Assembly: GCA_049508565.1 (NCBI GenBank)
Contig: JBELAT010000092.1
Coordinates: 1-16,806, forward strand
Direction: 5' to 3'
Source: CAIRNS01 sp049508565
GTDB taxonomy: Bacteria; Elusimicrobiota; Endomicrobiia; Endomicrobiales; CAIRNS01
DNA: 16,806 nucleotides
Below, in pieces: positions 7,119 to 14,300 of this stretch. The notes beneath the pieces are model-generated. The model saw only the letters and a program-made list of their open reading frames with translations. It searched no databases and had not been told where the DNA came from. Both the position numbers and the translations under genes were made by a program. How positions within the stretch are numbered: position 1 is the stretch's first letter; each line of letters begins with the position of its first letter.

Positions 7119-7571
7119 GTGAAAACCATGAACTGCCACAATCTCAGAGTTGAAATTGTTCCCTACTACCAGGATGAGTTGTCATCGGAAGATCGTGCTC
7201 AGTTTGAGACGCATGTCCAACTGTGCCCTTCATGTGCACGTCTGTCACATGAAATGTCGCTCACGATGGAATTCTCTCGACGGACTCTTGAACGGAAGTA
7301 TGTAGGTGACATTTATCCGCGAGTTGAGGCAATCTTAAGTAAATCGCCATCTGTTTTGATCCGGTTCCGGTGGGCAGTCATACCGGCATTAACTGCCATG
7401 CTGGTTGCTTCGATGATTACCCCAACGGTTATACGCCCTCTTCCTGAACTGCATCCTGAAGCTTTGACGCTGGCACAGGATTTAGAGATGTTTTTAGATT
7501 ATGATGTTCTTGAAAACCTGGATGTACTTGATACAGGATCTGTTAATGATAAAGAAACGGCACCGCTGTGA
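7119..7571 (+). CDS. Zinc-finger (ZAS) transmembrane anti-sigma factor
   Basis: A 150-residue membrane protein. The N-terminal cytoplasmic domain carries the ZAS/zf-HC2 signature: C6, then H32-x3-C36-x2-C39 (HVQLCPSC), which binds zinc and wraps the sigma factor. One membrane span follows at about 84-104. An outward-facing tail of some 45 residues ends in an acidic, aspartate-rich segment. The start is either GTG 7119 or ATG 7128, three codons later. The first has a weak GCAGGG upstream and the second an AGG, and the choice does not affect the domain. It lies 26 bases after the sigma gene and overlaps the DUF3106 gene by 4 (GTGA). The likely role is to hold the sigma factor inactive until an envelope signal. 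The signal is unknown. Confidence 0.88.
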   Translation: MKTMNCHNLRVEIVPYYQDELSSEDRAQFETHVQLCPSCARLSHEMSLTMEFSRRTLERKYVGDIYPRVEAILSKSPSVLIRFRWAVIPALTAMLVASMITPTVIRPLPELHPEALTLAQDLEMFLDYDVLENLDVLDTGSVNDKETAPL

Positions 7572-7969
7572 AATACCTCATGTCATGTTTGCTTTTTGGT
7601 GTTCTTATGCTTCCTGTTGTATGGCTGCCTGCCGCCGGTGATGTTCCTTCGCGCTCTGACTGGAATACTGATGCCGGTGAGGGAAGGACGCCCCTGCATG
7701 AGAACTATGTAAAATGGTCTCATCTGCCGAAGTCTCAGAAGGAAAATCTGAAAAAAAATTATGCTGCATATGTAAAGCTTCCCAAAGATAAAAAGGTTTC
7801 TATTCGTTCTCATTATGAATATTGGAAAAATCTTTCCGAGCAACAGCGTCAGGATTTGCGTGACCGCCTTAAAAAATGGAAGAATATGTCCGAATCCGAA
7901 CGTGCCCACTTGCGAGAGCGCGGTACAATAAAGGCGGGCTCGGATGTTAAGCTCGCCGGAAGGAAGTAA
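7568..7969 (+). CDS. Exported DUF3106 protein built of four 18-residue repeats
   Basis: A 133-residue protein starting at GTG in a 4-base overlap with the anti-sigma gene. Residues 1-23 look like a signal peptide (Lys at 2, hydrophobic core 4-21, ending PAAG), so it should be periplasmic or outer-surface. From residue 47 the mature part is four back-to-back 18-residue units: 47-64, 65-82, 83-100 and 101-118. Each has Tyr/Trp at position 4, Leu/Met at 7, Lys/Arg at 12 and Leu/Ile at 15. This is the WxxLxxxxRxxL pattern of DUF3106. The mature protein is very rich in Lys and Arg. The function of the family is not established. Its place directly after a sigma/anti-sigma pair suggests a signal-input or response role at the envelope. 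Confidence 0.85.
   Translation: MKYLMSCLLFGVLMLPVVWLPAAGDVPSRSDWNTDAGEGRTPLHENYVKWSHLPKSQKENLKKNYAAYVKLPKDKKVSIRSHYEYWKNLSEQQRQDLRDRLKKWKNMSESERAHLRERGTIKAGSDVKLAGRK
7706..7921 (+). repeat. Coding region for the four tandem 18-residue repeats of the DUF3106 protein
   Basis: Four consecutive 54-base units encode 18-residue helical repeats with no insertion or deletion between them. The units begin YVKWSHLP, YAAYVKLP, YEYWKNLS and LKKWKNMS. Amino-acid similarity is clear while the DNA has diverged, so the duplication is old and the spacing has been kept by selection. Confidence 0.75.
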
Positions 7970-7975
7970 GAATTT

Positions 7976-9184
7976 ATGAAAAGGGTATATCTTGACCATA
8001 GCGCTACAACTCCTGTGCGGGCACACGTACGGGAAGCAATGTCTCCCTTTCTCGATGAAATCTTTGGAAATCCGTCCAGTGTACATGGATTTGGCCAGGA
8101 AGCAAAGAAATATTTGGAGGACTTCCGTGAGTCCGTTGCCCGATCTCTCAATGCCGCCAGACCGGAAGAGATCATTTTTACCGGATGCGGGACCGAAGCG
8201 GACAATCTGGCCATTAAAGGGGTTGCCCTGGCTAATCGCGAAAAAGGCAATCATATAATCACCTCACAGATCGAACATCATGCTGTGCTCAATACCTGTG
8301 AATATCTGGCGAAAAATGGCTTTGAGGTGACGTTTCTTCCCGTAGACGAATTCGGCAGGGTGCGACCGGCCGATGTGGCAGCTGCGATAAAACCGAACAC
8401 GATTCTTATTTCAATCATGCACGCCAATAATGAGGTGGGCACGATTGAACCGATAGAAGAGATCGGCTTGATAGCTGCAGATGAAAATAAACGGCGTACT
8501 GCGGCGAAATCACCGGTTTGGCTGTATGTTCATACTGATGCTGTTCAAACAACGGGGAAAATCCCCATTGATGTTCGTGCTCTGGGAGTTGATCTTCTCT
8601 CTCTTTCAGCACATAAATTTTACGGGCCTAAAGGAGTTGGTGCGCTGTATGTGAAAAAAGGGACACGTATTCAACCGATATTGCATGGGGGTCACCATGA
8701 GCGCAACCTGCGGGCGGGGACAGAAAACGTTGCGGGGATTGCCGGTTTGGCCAAGGCATTAGAGCTGGCGGTCGCTGACATGCAATCCGAACAAAAACGG
8801 CTTGAAGGGCTTCGCGATCAGCTTGAAATCGGTATAACCCAACGAGTACAATCGATTAAAGTTAATGGTGATAAGGCGCATCGCATGGCCAGTGTGACAA
8901 ATATCAGCTTTGCCTATATAGAAGGGGAAGGAATTCTTTTGTCTCTCGATCTGGCAGGAATAGCCGCTTCAACTGGGTCTGCCTGCGCCTCAGGTTCGCT
9001 TGAACCGTCACATGTCCTCAAAGCGATGTGTGTAGAGACAACCCTTGCTCAGGGTGCAGTGAGATTTTCTCTAGGTCATCAAAATACGCAGGCTGATATT
9101 GAGTATGTCTTGCAAACCTTGCCCCCCATCATTGAACGGCTGCGCTCGATGTCACCGCTATATCAAAAAATGACCACAAGTTAA
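7976..9184 (+). CDS. nifS: Cysteine desulfurase, NifS/IscS type
   Basis: Cytoplasmic PLP enzyme that removes sulfur from L-cysteine as an enzyme-bound persulfide, for Fe-S clusters and tRNA thiolation. The 402-residue protein begins with VYLDHSATTPV, has the substrate-side histidines H101/H102 and HTDAVQTTGK, and holds PLP on K214 in SAHKFYGPKG. The persulfide cysteine is C337 in STGSACASGSLEPSHVL, set in the long mobile loop of group I (NifS/IscS) enzymes rather than the short SufS loop. The exact paralogue cannot be told, and no iscU, nifU or sufBCD lies in the window. It follows the DUF3106 gene by 6 bases and precedes mnmA by about 96, so supplying sulfur to MnmA is a reasonable inference. 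Confidence 0.93.
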   Translation: MKRVYLDHSATTPVRAHVREAMSPFLDEIFGNPSSVHGFGQEAKKYLEDFRESVARSLNAARPEEIIFTGCGTEADNLAIKGVALANREKGNHIITSQIEHHAVLNTCEYLAKNGFEVTFLPVDEFGRVRPADVAAAIKPNTILISIMHANNEVGTIEPIEEIGLIAADENKRRTAAKSPVWLYVHTDAVQTTGKIPIDVRALGVDLLSLSAHKFYGPKGVGALYVKKGTRIQPILHGGHHERNLRAGTENVAGIAGLAKALELAVADMQSEQKRLEGLRDQLEIGITQRVQSIKVNGDKAHRMASVTNISFAYIEGEGILLSLDLAGIAASTGSACASGSLEPSHVLKAMCVETTLAQGAVRFSLGHQNTQADIEYVLQTLPPIIERLRSMSPLYQKMTTS

Positions 9185-9280
9185 ACGAGGTATGTGGCAA
9201 AAGATGTGTTTGAGAAAATTGAAATGAAATAATTGTTTTTAGGGAAGATCCAAACTAGAAGCATATTTTCTTGTTTTATT

Positions 9281-10351
9281 ATGAAAATTCTCGTAGCGAT
9301 GTCCGGCGGTGTGGATTCATCCACCGCCGCTTTTCTTTTAAAGCAGCAAGGCCACGAAGTGGTTGGTGTCACTCTGCGCCTATGGCATTCATCTGATGAC
9401 GCATATCGTCCTGGTGGGTGCTGTTCTTTTGACGATGTTTATGATGCGAAGCGGGTGTGTGATTTTCTGGGAATCAAACATTATGTGTTTAACCGAGAGG
9501 CAGAGTTCCGTCATAAAGTTGTTGATCCTTTTGTGAGCGATTATCTTGCCGGAACGACGCCGAATCCGTGCATCGTTTGTAATGAAAAAATCAAATTCGA
9601 TTTGATGTTGAAAGATGCGGTATCTCTTGATTTTAATGTGCTTGCAACGGGTCATTACGCCCGGATTGAACGAACAGACGATTCTTATCGACTTTTAACA
9701 GGCAAAGACTGTGCAAAAGATCAGTCATATGTCTTATACAGACTGGGGCAGTATGAACTGTCGCATCTGGTATTCCCTCTGGGGCAATACACCAAAAAAG
9801 AGATCCGCGCTATAGCACTTTCTGCGCACCTCCCTGCTGCTCAAAAACCGGAAAGCCAGGAAATATGTTTTGTTGAAAAGGATTATGCGTCATTTCTAAA
9901 GTCATATCTTCCGGACTACACATCCCGGGTGTTTCCGGGTCCCATTGTTAACCGTTTAGGTCAAACCGTCGGACAACATCGGGGACTGGCTCTTTATACT
10001 GTCGGCCAGCGAAGCGGGCTCGGCTTAACAACGCCAGAACCTGTTTATGTAACTCGTATTGATCAAAAAACGAATACACTGTTTATTGGTTCGAAAGAAG
10101 AGGTCTATACTGCCGAGGGTCGTGTAAAAGATATTGTGTGGATTGCTGGTGTTCCACTGTCATTTCCACTGCGGTGTGACGTTAAGATACGACGTCTTCA
10201 TCAACCATCGCCAGCAATAATAAAACTCGACACTGATGGTTCAGTCCGAGTAACATTTGATACTCCTCAGCCTGCCTTGACTCCCGGTCAGTCAGCTGTC
10301 TTCTATGCCGGAGACACTGTTCTTGGAGGGGGAGTCATTTTCGATCATTGA
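9281..10351 (+). CDS. mnmA: tRNA-specific 2-thiouridylase MnmA
   Basis: Adenylates and thiolates U34 of tRNA-Lys, -Glu and -Gln to make s2U. The ATP-binding PP-loop SGGVDSS sits at residues 8-14. NPCIVC gives C97 and C100, and SQEICF gives C196; these correspond to the three conserved cysteines of the E. coli enzyme (C102, C105, C199). GHYAR, KDQSYVLYRL and TVGQRSGLGL are also present. I placed the start at ATG 9281 (356 aa) because the family begins directly with MKILVAMSGG. A TTG at 9233 in the same frame would add 16 residues with no family support. No obvious Shine-Dalgarno precedes 9281, so the start has some doubt. It follows a cysteine desulfurase and ends just before a terminator-like hairpin. 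Confidence 0.93.
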   Translation: MKILVAMSGGVDSSTAAFLLKQQGHEVVGVTLRLWHSSDDAYRPGGCCSFDDVYDAKRVCDFLGIKHYVFNREAEFRHKVVDPFVSDYLAGTTPNPCIVCNEKIKFDLMLKDAVSLDFNVLATGHYARIERTDDSYRLLTGKDCAKDQSYVLYRLGQYELSHLVFPLGQYTKKEIRAIALSAHLPAAQKPESQEICFVEKDYASFLKSYLPDYTSRVFPGPIVNRLGQTVGQHRGLALYTVGQRSGLGLTTPEPVYVTRIDQKTNTLFIGSKEEVYTAEGRVKDIVWIAGVPLSFPLRCDVKIRRLHQPSPAIIKLDTDGSVRVTFDTPQPALTPGQSAVFYAGDTVLGGGVIFDH

Positions 10352-10355
10352 CACA

Positions 10356-10385
10356 GTGAAAAAAATGCGGGCATTTTGTTTAAAA
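10356..10385 (+). terminator. Weak intrinsic terminator-like hairpin after mnmA
   Basis: AAAATGC (10362-10368) and GCATTTT (10371-10377) are exact reverse complements with a tiny GG loop, in practice a 6-bp stem with a CGGG loop. It starts 11 bases past the mnmA stop and is followed by GTTT and AT-rich sequence. The stem is AT-rich and the T-run short, so termination would be inefficient. Confidence 0.4.
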
Positions 10386-10402
10386 TTATTTCTACCTTAA
10401 TC

Positions 10403-10436
10403 TATATCAATTTGCAAGATATATCAGGATATATCA
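10403..10436. repeat. Three copies of TATATCA just upstream of the eno promoter
   Basis: TATATCA occurs at 10403-10409, 10420-10426 and 10430-10436; the last two lie within GATATATCA direct repeats spaced 10 bases, one helical turn. GATATATC is itself palindromic. They end 4 bases before the -35 of the eno promoter, where an activator or an AT-rich UP element would act. Confidence 0.4.
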
Positions 10437-10440
10437 AAAC

Positions 10441-10469
10441 TTTACAACACCATTCCAAATTGGTAAAAT
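10441..10469 (+). promoter_or_regulatory. Sigma70-type promoter of the eno operon
   Basis: TTTACA (10441-10446) and TAAAAT (10464-10469) with a 17-base spacer, each 5/6 to consensus. Predicted transcription start is near 10476, giving a 5' leader of about 70 bases before the enolase ATG. The upstream DNA is AT-rich. Confidence 0.65.
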
Positions 10470-10498
10470 CAGCTCTTTAAATCTTTCCACACATTATA

Positions 10499-10537
10499 GC
10501 CGTCCATTTAGCGGCGTGCCTAAAAAGGCAGGAGGAG
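10499..10537 (+). promoter_or_regulatory. eno leader: small hairpins and strong ribosome binding site
   Basis: In the predicted leader, GCCG (10499-10502) can pair with CGGC (10512-10515). TGCCT (10517-10521) pairs with AGGCA (10526-10530) around an AAAA tetraloop. The second hairpin ends directly against GGAGGAG (10531-10537), a near-perfect Shine-Dalgarno six bases before the ATG. It may keep the site accessible or affect mRNA stability. No known riboswitch is recognised. Confidence 0.45.
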
Positions 10538-10543
10538 TATTAT

Positions 10544-11851
10544 ATGGCCAGGATTAGCAAAGTAGTCGGCAGAGAAATTATCGATTCCCGTGGCAACCCA
10601 ACAGTTGAGGCGGATATTATTCTCGATAACGGGATAATGGGTAGAGCAGCGGTGCCCTCTGGGGCTTCCACCGGCGAACGCGAAGCGCTTGAATTGCGAG
10701 ATGGTGATAAAAAACGTTTTCTCGGCAAAGGCGTTCTGAAAGCAGTTTCAAATATAAATACAATTATAGCTCCCGCCATTATCGGTATGGAGATTTCTGA
10801 CCAACAGAAAATAGATGATAAAATGCTGACACTTGATGGAACAGATTTTAAATCGAAACTCGGGGCTAATGCGCTCCTTGGTGTTTCACTCGCGTGCGCC
10901 CGGGCCGGTGCGCTTGATAAAAAATTACCGCTCTATGAGTATATCCGCCAGATCTATGGCGTGAAATCGGATGATTATGTTCTGCCGGTGCCACTGATGA
11001 ATATCATTAACGGTGGTGAACATGCTGATAATAATGTTGATCTCCAGGAATTTATGATTGCTCCGGTAGGCGCGGCATCCTTTAAAGAAGCGTTGCGTAT
11101 GGGGTGTGAAGTATTTCATAACCTTAAAAGCGTTCTTAAGAAAAAAGGATATTCAACCAGTGTGGGCGATGAAGGCGGATTTGCGCCGAATCTCAAATCA
11201 AATGAAGAAGCACTCTCGGTTATTGAGGAAGCAGTGAAAGCGGCAGGCTACCAGATGGGCAAAGACATTTTGCTTGCGCTTGATGCTGCTGCTAGCGAGC
11301 TCTATGATGACGGAAAGTATACCCTTGAAGGGGAAATAACGGAGAAAGTTAAAACATCCGATCAGTTCATCTCTTTTTACGAAGCATTGATCAGCAAGTA
11401 TCCTATTATTTCAATCGAAGATGGACTCAGCGAAAAAGACTGGGATGGCTGGAAAAAAATGACCGACCGCGTAAACACCAAAATACAGATCGTCGGCGAC
11501 GATATTTTTGTAACAAACACAAAGATATTTGCCGAAGGGATAAAAAAGGGTATAGGCAATTCCATTCTTATCAAGGTAAATCAGATCGGCACACTTTCTG
11601 AAACGGTGGCTGCAGTTCTGATGGCGTACAAGGCCGGCTATACCGCGGTCATGTCTCATCGCTCAGGTGAGACGGAAGATACCTTTATTGCTGATCTTGC
11701 TGTCGCGCTCAATACCGGCCAGATCAAAACGGGATCAGCATCACGCACTGACCGGATCTGTAAATACAATCAACTTCTGCGCATCGAAGAGCAGCTTGGC
11801 TCTAAAGCAAAATATCTGGGAGTAAAAGCATTTTCCAGCATAAAGAAATAA
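10544..11851 (+). CDS. eno: Enolase (2-phosphoglycerate hydratase)
   Basis: Interconverts 2-phosphoglycerate and phosphoenolpyruvate in glycolysis and gluconeogenesis; in many bacteria it is also part of the RNA degradosome. The 435-residue length is standard. Catalytic and ligand residues are all in place: VPSGASTG (38-44), H160 in GGEHADNN, E169 and E210 (SVGDEGGFAPN), magnesium ligands D247, E292 and D319, the catalytic lysine K344 in ILIKVNQIGT, and SHRSGETED at 371-379. It has a strong Shine-Dalgarno and its own promoter. ftsB, dgkA and an amidohydrolase gene follow within 30 bases or overlap, so they probably ride on the enolase transcript. The coding sequence looks typical of the window. 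Confidence 0.98.
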   Translation: MARISKVVGREIIDSRGNPTVEADIILDNGIMGRAAVPSGASTGEREALELRDGDKKRFLGKGVLKAVSNINTIIAPAIIGMEISDQQKIDDKMLTLDGTDFKSKLGANALLGVSLACARAGALDKKLPLYEYIRQIYGVKSDDYVLPVPLMNIINGGEHADNNVDLQEFMIAPVGAASFKEALRMGCEVFHNLKSVLKKKGYSTSVGDEGGFAPNLKSNEEALSVIEEAVKAAGYQMGKDILLALDAAASELYDDGKYTLEGEITEKVKTSDQFISFYEALISKYPIISIEDGLSEKDWDGWKKMTDRVNTKIQIVGDDIFVTNTKIFAEGIKKGIGNSILIKVNQIGTLSETVAAVLMAYKAGYTAVMSHRSGETEDTFIADLAVALNTGQIKTGSASRTDRICKYNQLLRIEEQLGSKAKYLGVKAFSSIKK

Positions 11852-11881
11852 TAAGAAATCTGAAGCACTGTCTTCTCGCTT

Positions 11882-12154
11882 ATGCTGAAAAAAAGACGCC
11901 CTCTTTTTTATATCGTCATGGTGGCGGTTCCATTGGTTCTGTGTGCGAATGCAGGTTTTCGTACAATGATCCGCCGCTACTGGGAAATACACACTCTCAA
12001 AGATGAGATTGGGCATTTAAAGCGGGAAAACATGTATCTCAAACGAGAAGTATATTATTTGGGATACGATGCATCCTATATCGAACGGATGGCCAGGCGT
12101 GAGCTCGGTCTGGTGGCTCCCGGTGAAGTTGAGTACCGGTTTAAGAAGAAATAA
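11882..12154 (+). CDS. ftsB: Septum formation initiator FtsB/DivIC family protein
   Basis: A 90-residue bitopic membrane protein of the divisome. A short basic N-terminus is followed by one membrane span (about 8-26). A leucine-rich coiled coil (about 33-60, with LKDEIGHLKRENMYLKREV) comes next. The family's conserved C-terminal motif is IERMARRELGLVAPGE. In E. coli and Bacillus such proteins bridge FtsL and FtsQ/DivIB to septal wall synthesis. An enolase-ftsB order is widespread in bacteria, which supports the call. No strong Shine-Dalgarno is visible in the 30-base gap after eno. The stop overlaps the dgkA start by one base. Confidence 0.9.
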   Translation: MLKKRRPLFYIVMVAVPLVLCANAGFRTMIRRYWEIHTLKDEIGHLKRENMYLKREVYYLGYDASYIERMARRELGLVAPGEVEYRFKKK

Positions 12155-12528
12155 TGGACAGGCACTATAAAGGATACAAAACGCGCATTGATAGTTTTAT
12201 GTATGCTTTTAGCGGCATACGAACAATGCTCGTTGAAGAGCCCAATGCCTGGATCCATGCGGCCATAACGGTGATAGTAATAATTGCAGGGTTTTATTGC
12301 AAACTGACGATGATGGAATGGTGTTGGATTGTTCTTTCCATCGTTTCTGTCTGGACTGCAGAAGCCCTCAATACTGCGTTTGAATCTCTTGCCGATGTGG
12401 CTTCACCGAAATTCCATCCGATGGTAGAGAAAGCTAAAGACGTTGCTGCGGGCGCAGTACTCATTACCAGTATCGGTTCAGCCATTGTCGGTTTGTTGGT
12501 GTTGGGACCGCACTTTTTTCACCCATGA
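12154..12528 (+). CDS. dgkA: Diacylglycerol/undecaprenol kinase (DgkA family)
   Basis: A 124-residue integral membrane kinase with three membrane spans, roughly 33-49, 54-70 and 98-118. The family signature EALNTAFESLADV (70-82) supplies the conserved Glu, Asn and Asp, and KAKDVAAGAVL (93-103) completes the active site. The N-terminal GIRTMLVEEPNAWIHA resembles the form common in Gram-positive bacteria, which phosphorylates undecaprenol. The E. coli enzyme prefers diacylglycerol, and the sequence does not decide between them. Making undecaprenyl phosphate would fit the wall-synthesis genes elsewhere in the window. The start overlaps the ftsB stop by one base and the end overlaps the amidohydrolase start by four (ATGA). 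Confidence 0.92.
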   Translation: MDRHYKGYKTRIDSFMYAFSGIRTMLVEEPNAWIHAAITVIVIIAGFYCKLTMMEWCWIVLSIVSVWTAEALNTAFESLADVASPKFHPMVEKAKDVAAGAVLITSIGSAIVGLLVLGPHFFHP

Positions 12529-13319
12529 CCGGTGCGATGATCGATTTTCATGTGCACATATTTCCTGACGCTATGGCGTTGCTGACCGTTCAAAAATTGG
12601 CTGCAAATGCCGGTATAGATTTTCATAGTGATGGGTCAATTCAAACGCTCTTTGAAGGCATGCAGAAAAATGGCGTTAAGTATGCCGTCAACTTGCCGGT
12701 GGCGACTAAACCCGAGCAGGTGCATGGGATAAACCGGTGGATCATTGATCAGCACAAGAAATATCCATCGATAATTTCTTTTGGAGCAATGCATCCCCTG
12801 TTTGATCATCCGCGAGAAGAGATAGCATTTCTTTGTGACAATGGCGTTAAAGGCATCAAGCTGCATCCGGAATACCAAAATTTTTTTCCTGATGACGAAT
12901 GTTGCACTGCGCTTTATGAGGCGTGCCGGGACTATGGTTTAATTGTTTATTTCCATGCCGGGGATGATCTAGCTTACCCCGATTGCCATGGAAATCCCGA
13001 CCGGTTTGCTCAGGTTCTCACCATTGACGGGCTCAAAGTAGTTCTGGCACATATGGGCGGGTATCGTAAATGGGATGAAGTGGAAAAATATCTTGTGGGC
13101 AAACACGTGTATTTTGACACCTCAGTCAGTTATGAAATGGGCCAGGAACATATGCGTTCCATGATACAAAACCACGGTGCAGAGAAAATTCTGTTTGGAA
13201 CGGATAGTCCCTGGGATTATGCCAATCGGATGAAACAATTTATCAAAACACTAAATCTGGGGCAGGACGCAGAGAGAAAAATATTTACCGACAATGCATT
13301 GTCCTTGCTCGGGTTATAA
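12525..13319 (+). CDS. Amidohydrolase-superfamily metal-dependent hydrolase (Amidohydro_2/TIM barrel)
   Basis: A 264-residue TIM-barrel hydrolase. Metal-site motifs in order: DFHVH with H9 and H11, GIKLHPEYQ with K112, H114 and E116, FHAGDD with H144, VLAHMGG with H176, and GTDSPW with D227. This is the Amidohydro_2 (PF04909) arrangement, found in decarboxylases and lactonases as well as uncharacterised enzymes, so the substrate cannot be named. A second ATG at 12537 (residue 5) is possible and would leave the HxH motif near the N-terminus; the 12525 start gives an ATGA overlap with dgkA and is preferred. It closes the eno operon. No good terminator follows in the next 160 bases. Confidence 0.85.
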   Translation: MTGAMIDFHVHIFPDAMALLTVQKLAANAGIDFHSDGSIQTLFEGMQKNGVKYAVNLPVATKPEQVHGINRWIIDQHKKYPSIISFGAMHPLFDHPREEIAFLCDNGVKGIKLHPEYQNFFPDDECCTALYEACRDYGLIVYFHAGDDLAYPDCHGNPDRFAQVLTIDGLKVVLAHMGGYRKWDEVEKYLVGKHVYFDTSVSYEMGQEHMRSMIQNHGAEKILFGTDSPWDYANRMKQFIKTLNLGQDAERKIFTDNALSLLGL

Positions 13320-13358
13320 CACCTTTTGATACGCGATGTCAATCAGTGAAAAGTTGAT

Positions 13359-13449
13359 GGTGCGAAGTATATTGAAAGCATCGAGTACCACAATAAAGAG
13401 ACACTGATAAACTGATAAACTGATAAAGATTTTAAGGTGCGAAGTATAT
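13359..13449. repeat. 14-bp direct repeat pair flanking a tandem 8-bp repeat (gpmA leader)
   Basis: GGTGCGAAGTATAT occurs at 13359-13372 and again, identical, at 13436-13449, 77 bases apart. Between them lies the tandem ACTGATAA array at 13403-13426. The second copy ends 22 bases before the gpmA Shine-Dalgarno. Such a pair may be a duplicated regulator site or the trace of a small duplication. I recognise no known element. Confidence 0.6.
13403..13426. repeat. Tandem 8-bp repeat, three perfect copies of ACTGATAA
   Basis: Three exact copies without spacers. Because the period is 8, the TGATAA double stop falls at 13405, 13413 and 13421, one in each forward frame. The array lies in the 163-base gap between the amidohydrolase and gpmA genes. 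Confidence 0.7.
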
Positions 13450-13482
13450 AGCAATAACAAAAACCTCATATAAGGAGACACA

Positions 13483-14229
13483 ATGTATAAGATTGTTCTG
13501 TTGAGGCATGGAGAGAGTACCTGGAACAAAGAAAACCGCTTCACGGGATGGACCGATGTTGACCTGTCTGAAAAAGGCGTTGAAGAGGCAACAAAAGCAG
13601 GCTTGACTCTCAAAAAAGAAGGATTTACCTTTGATGTCGCCTATACATCTGTTTTGAAGCGGGCGATACGAACTCTGTGGCTTATGCAAGATGGTATGGA
13701 TTTGCTCTGGATACCCGTCCATAAGACCTGGCGGCTTAATGAGCGTCATTATGGGTCTCTTCAGGGGCTTAATAAGTCAGAGACTGCAGCGAAATATGGC
13801 GAAGATCAGGTTAAAATATGGCGTCGCAGCTATGACATTCCGCCACCGCCTCTTGATAAATCGGACAAACGCTACCCCGGCAATGATGTTCGTTATAAGG
13901 ATATTTCAGAAAAAGAATTACCGCTGACGGAATGTCTTAAAGATACGGTTGCCCGTTTCCTTCCCTACTGGTTCGATACGATTGCGCCGGTGGTAAAGTC
14001 CGGGAAAAAAGTGGTTATAGCGGCGCATGGCAACAGTCTCAGGGCGCTGGTTAAATATCTCGACAATGTGTCTGAACAGGAAATTGTCAGCCTTAATATA
14101 CCGACGGCAATGCCATTGGTATATGAGCTTGATAATGACCTCAAACCGTTAAAACATTATTATCTCGGTGACCCGGAGGAAGTAAAAAAAGCCATGGAGG
14201 CAGTGGCAAATCAGGGAAAAGCAAAGTAA
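13483..14229 (+). CDS. gpmA: 2,3-bisphosphoglycerate-dependent phosphoglycerate mutase
   Basis: Interconverts 3- and 2-phosphoglycerate, the step before enolase. The 248-residue length matches the cofactor-dependent family. LLRHGESTWN gives the phospho-accepting H9. ENRFTGWTDVDLSEKG, R60 in VLKRAIRT, E87 in LNERHYGSLQGLNK, the long WRRSYDIPPPP insert that separates GpmA from shorter phosphatases, and H182 in AAHGNSLRALV are all present. The start is fixed by AAGGAG at 13472-13477. The gene is close to eno but separated by a repeat-bearing leader, so it may be controlled on its own. A 10-bp palindrome CTTGCGCAAG (14250-14259) lies just downstream. Confidence 0.97.
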   Translation: MYKIVLLRHGESTWNKENRFTGWTDVDLSEKGVEEATKAGLTLKKEGFTFDVAYTSVLKRAIRTLWLMQDGMDLLWIPVHKTWRLNERHYGSLQGLNKSETAAKYGEDQVKIWRRSYDIPPPPLDKSDKRYPGNDVRYKDISEKELPLTECLKDTVARFLPYWFDTIAPVVKSGKKVVIAAHGNSLRALVKYLDNVSEQEIVSLNIPTAMPLVYELDNDLKPLKHYYLGDPEEVKKAMEAVANQGKAK

Positions 14230-14249
14230 GGTTTGTAACCTGTTGGATA

Positions 14250-14259
14250 CTTGCGCAAG
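14250..14259. repeat. 10-bp perfect palindrome CTTGCGCAAG between gpmA and the DUF1015 gene
   Basis: A self-complementary decamer in the 71-base spacer. It has no loop, so it suits a protein-binding site better than an RNA hairpin. Downstream, GATGTTAA is repeated (14272-14279 and 14283-14290) leading into the AAGGAG ribosome site of the next gene. Confidence 0.35.
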
Positions 14260-14300
14260 AGAAAAAGTAAAAGATGTTAATGAGATGTTAAGGAGATACA

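Noticed and set aside
7583..8254. Long open frame (223 codons) on the minus strand opposite the DUF3106 gene and the start of the cysteine desulfurase gene
   Set aside because: Both plus-strand genes are clear family members, and the minus-strand peptide resembles nothing and has no ribosome site. It is a coding shadow.
14229..14241. AGGTT-TGT-AACCT hairpin after gpmA as a terminator
   Set aside because: The stem is only 5 bp, AT-rich, and lacks a following T-run.
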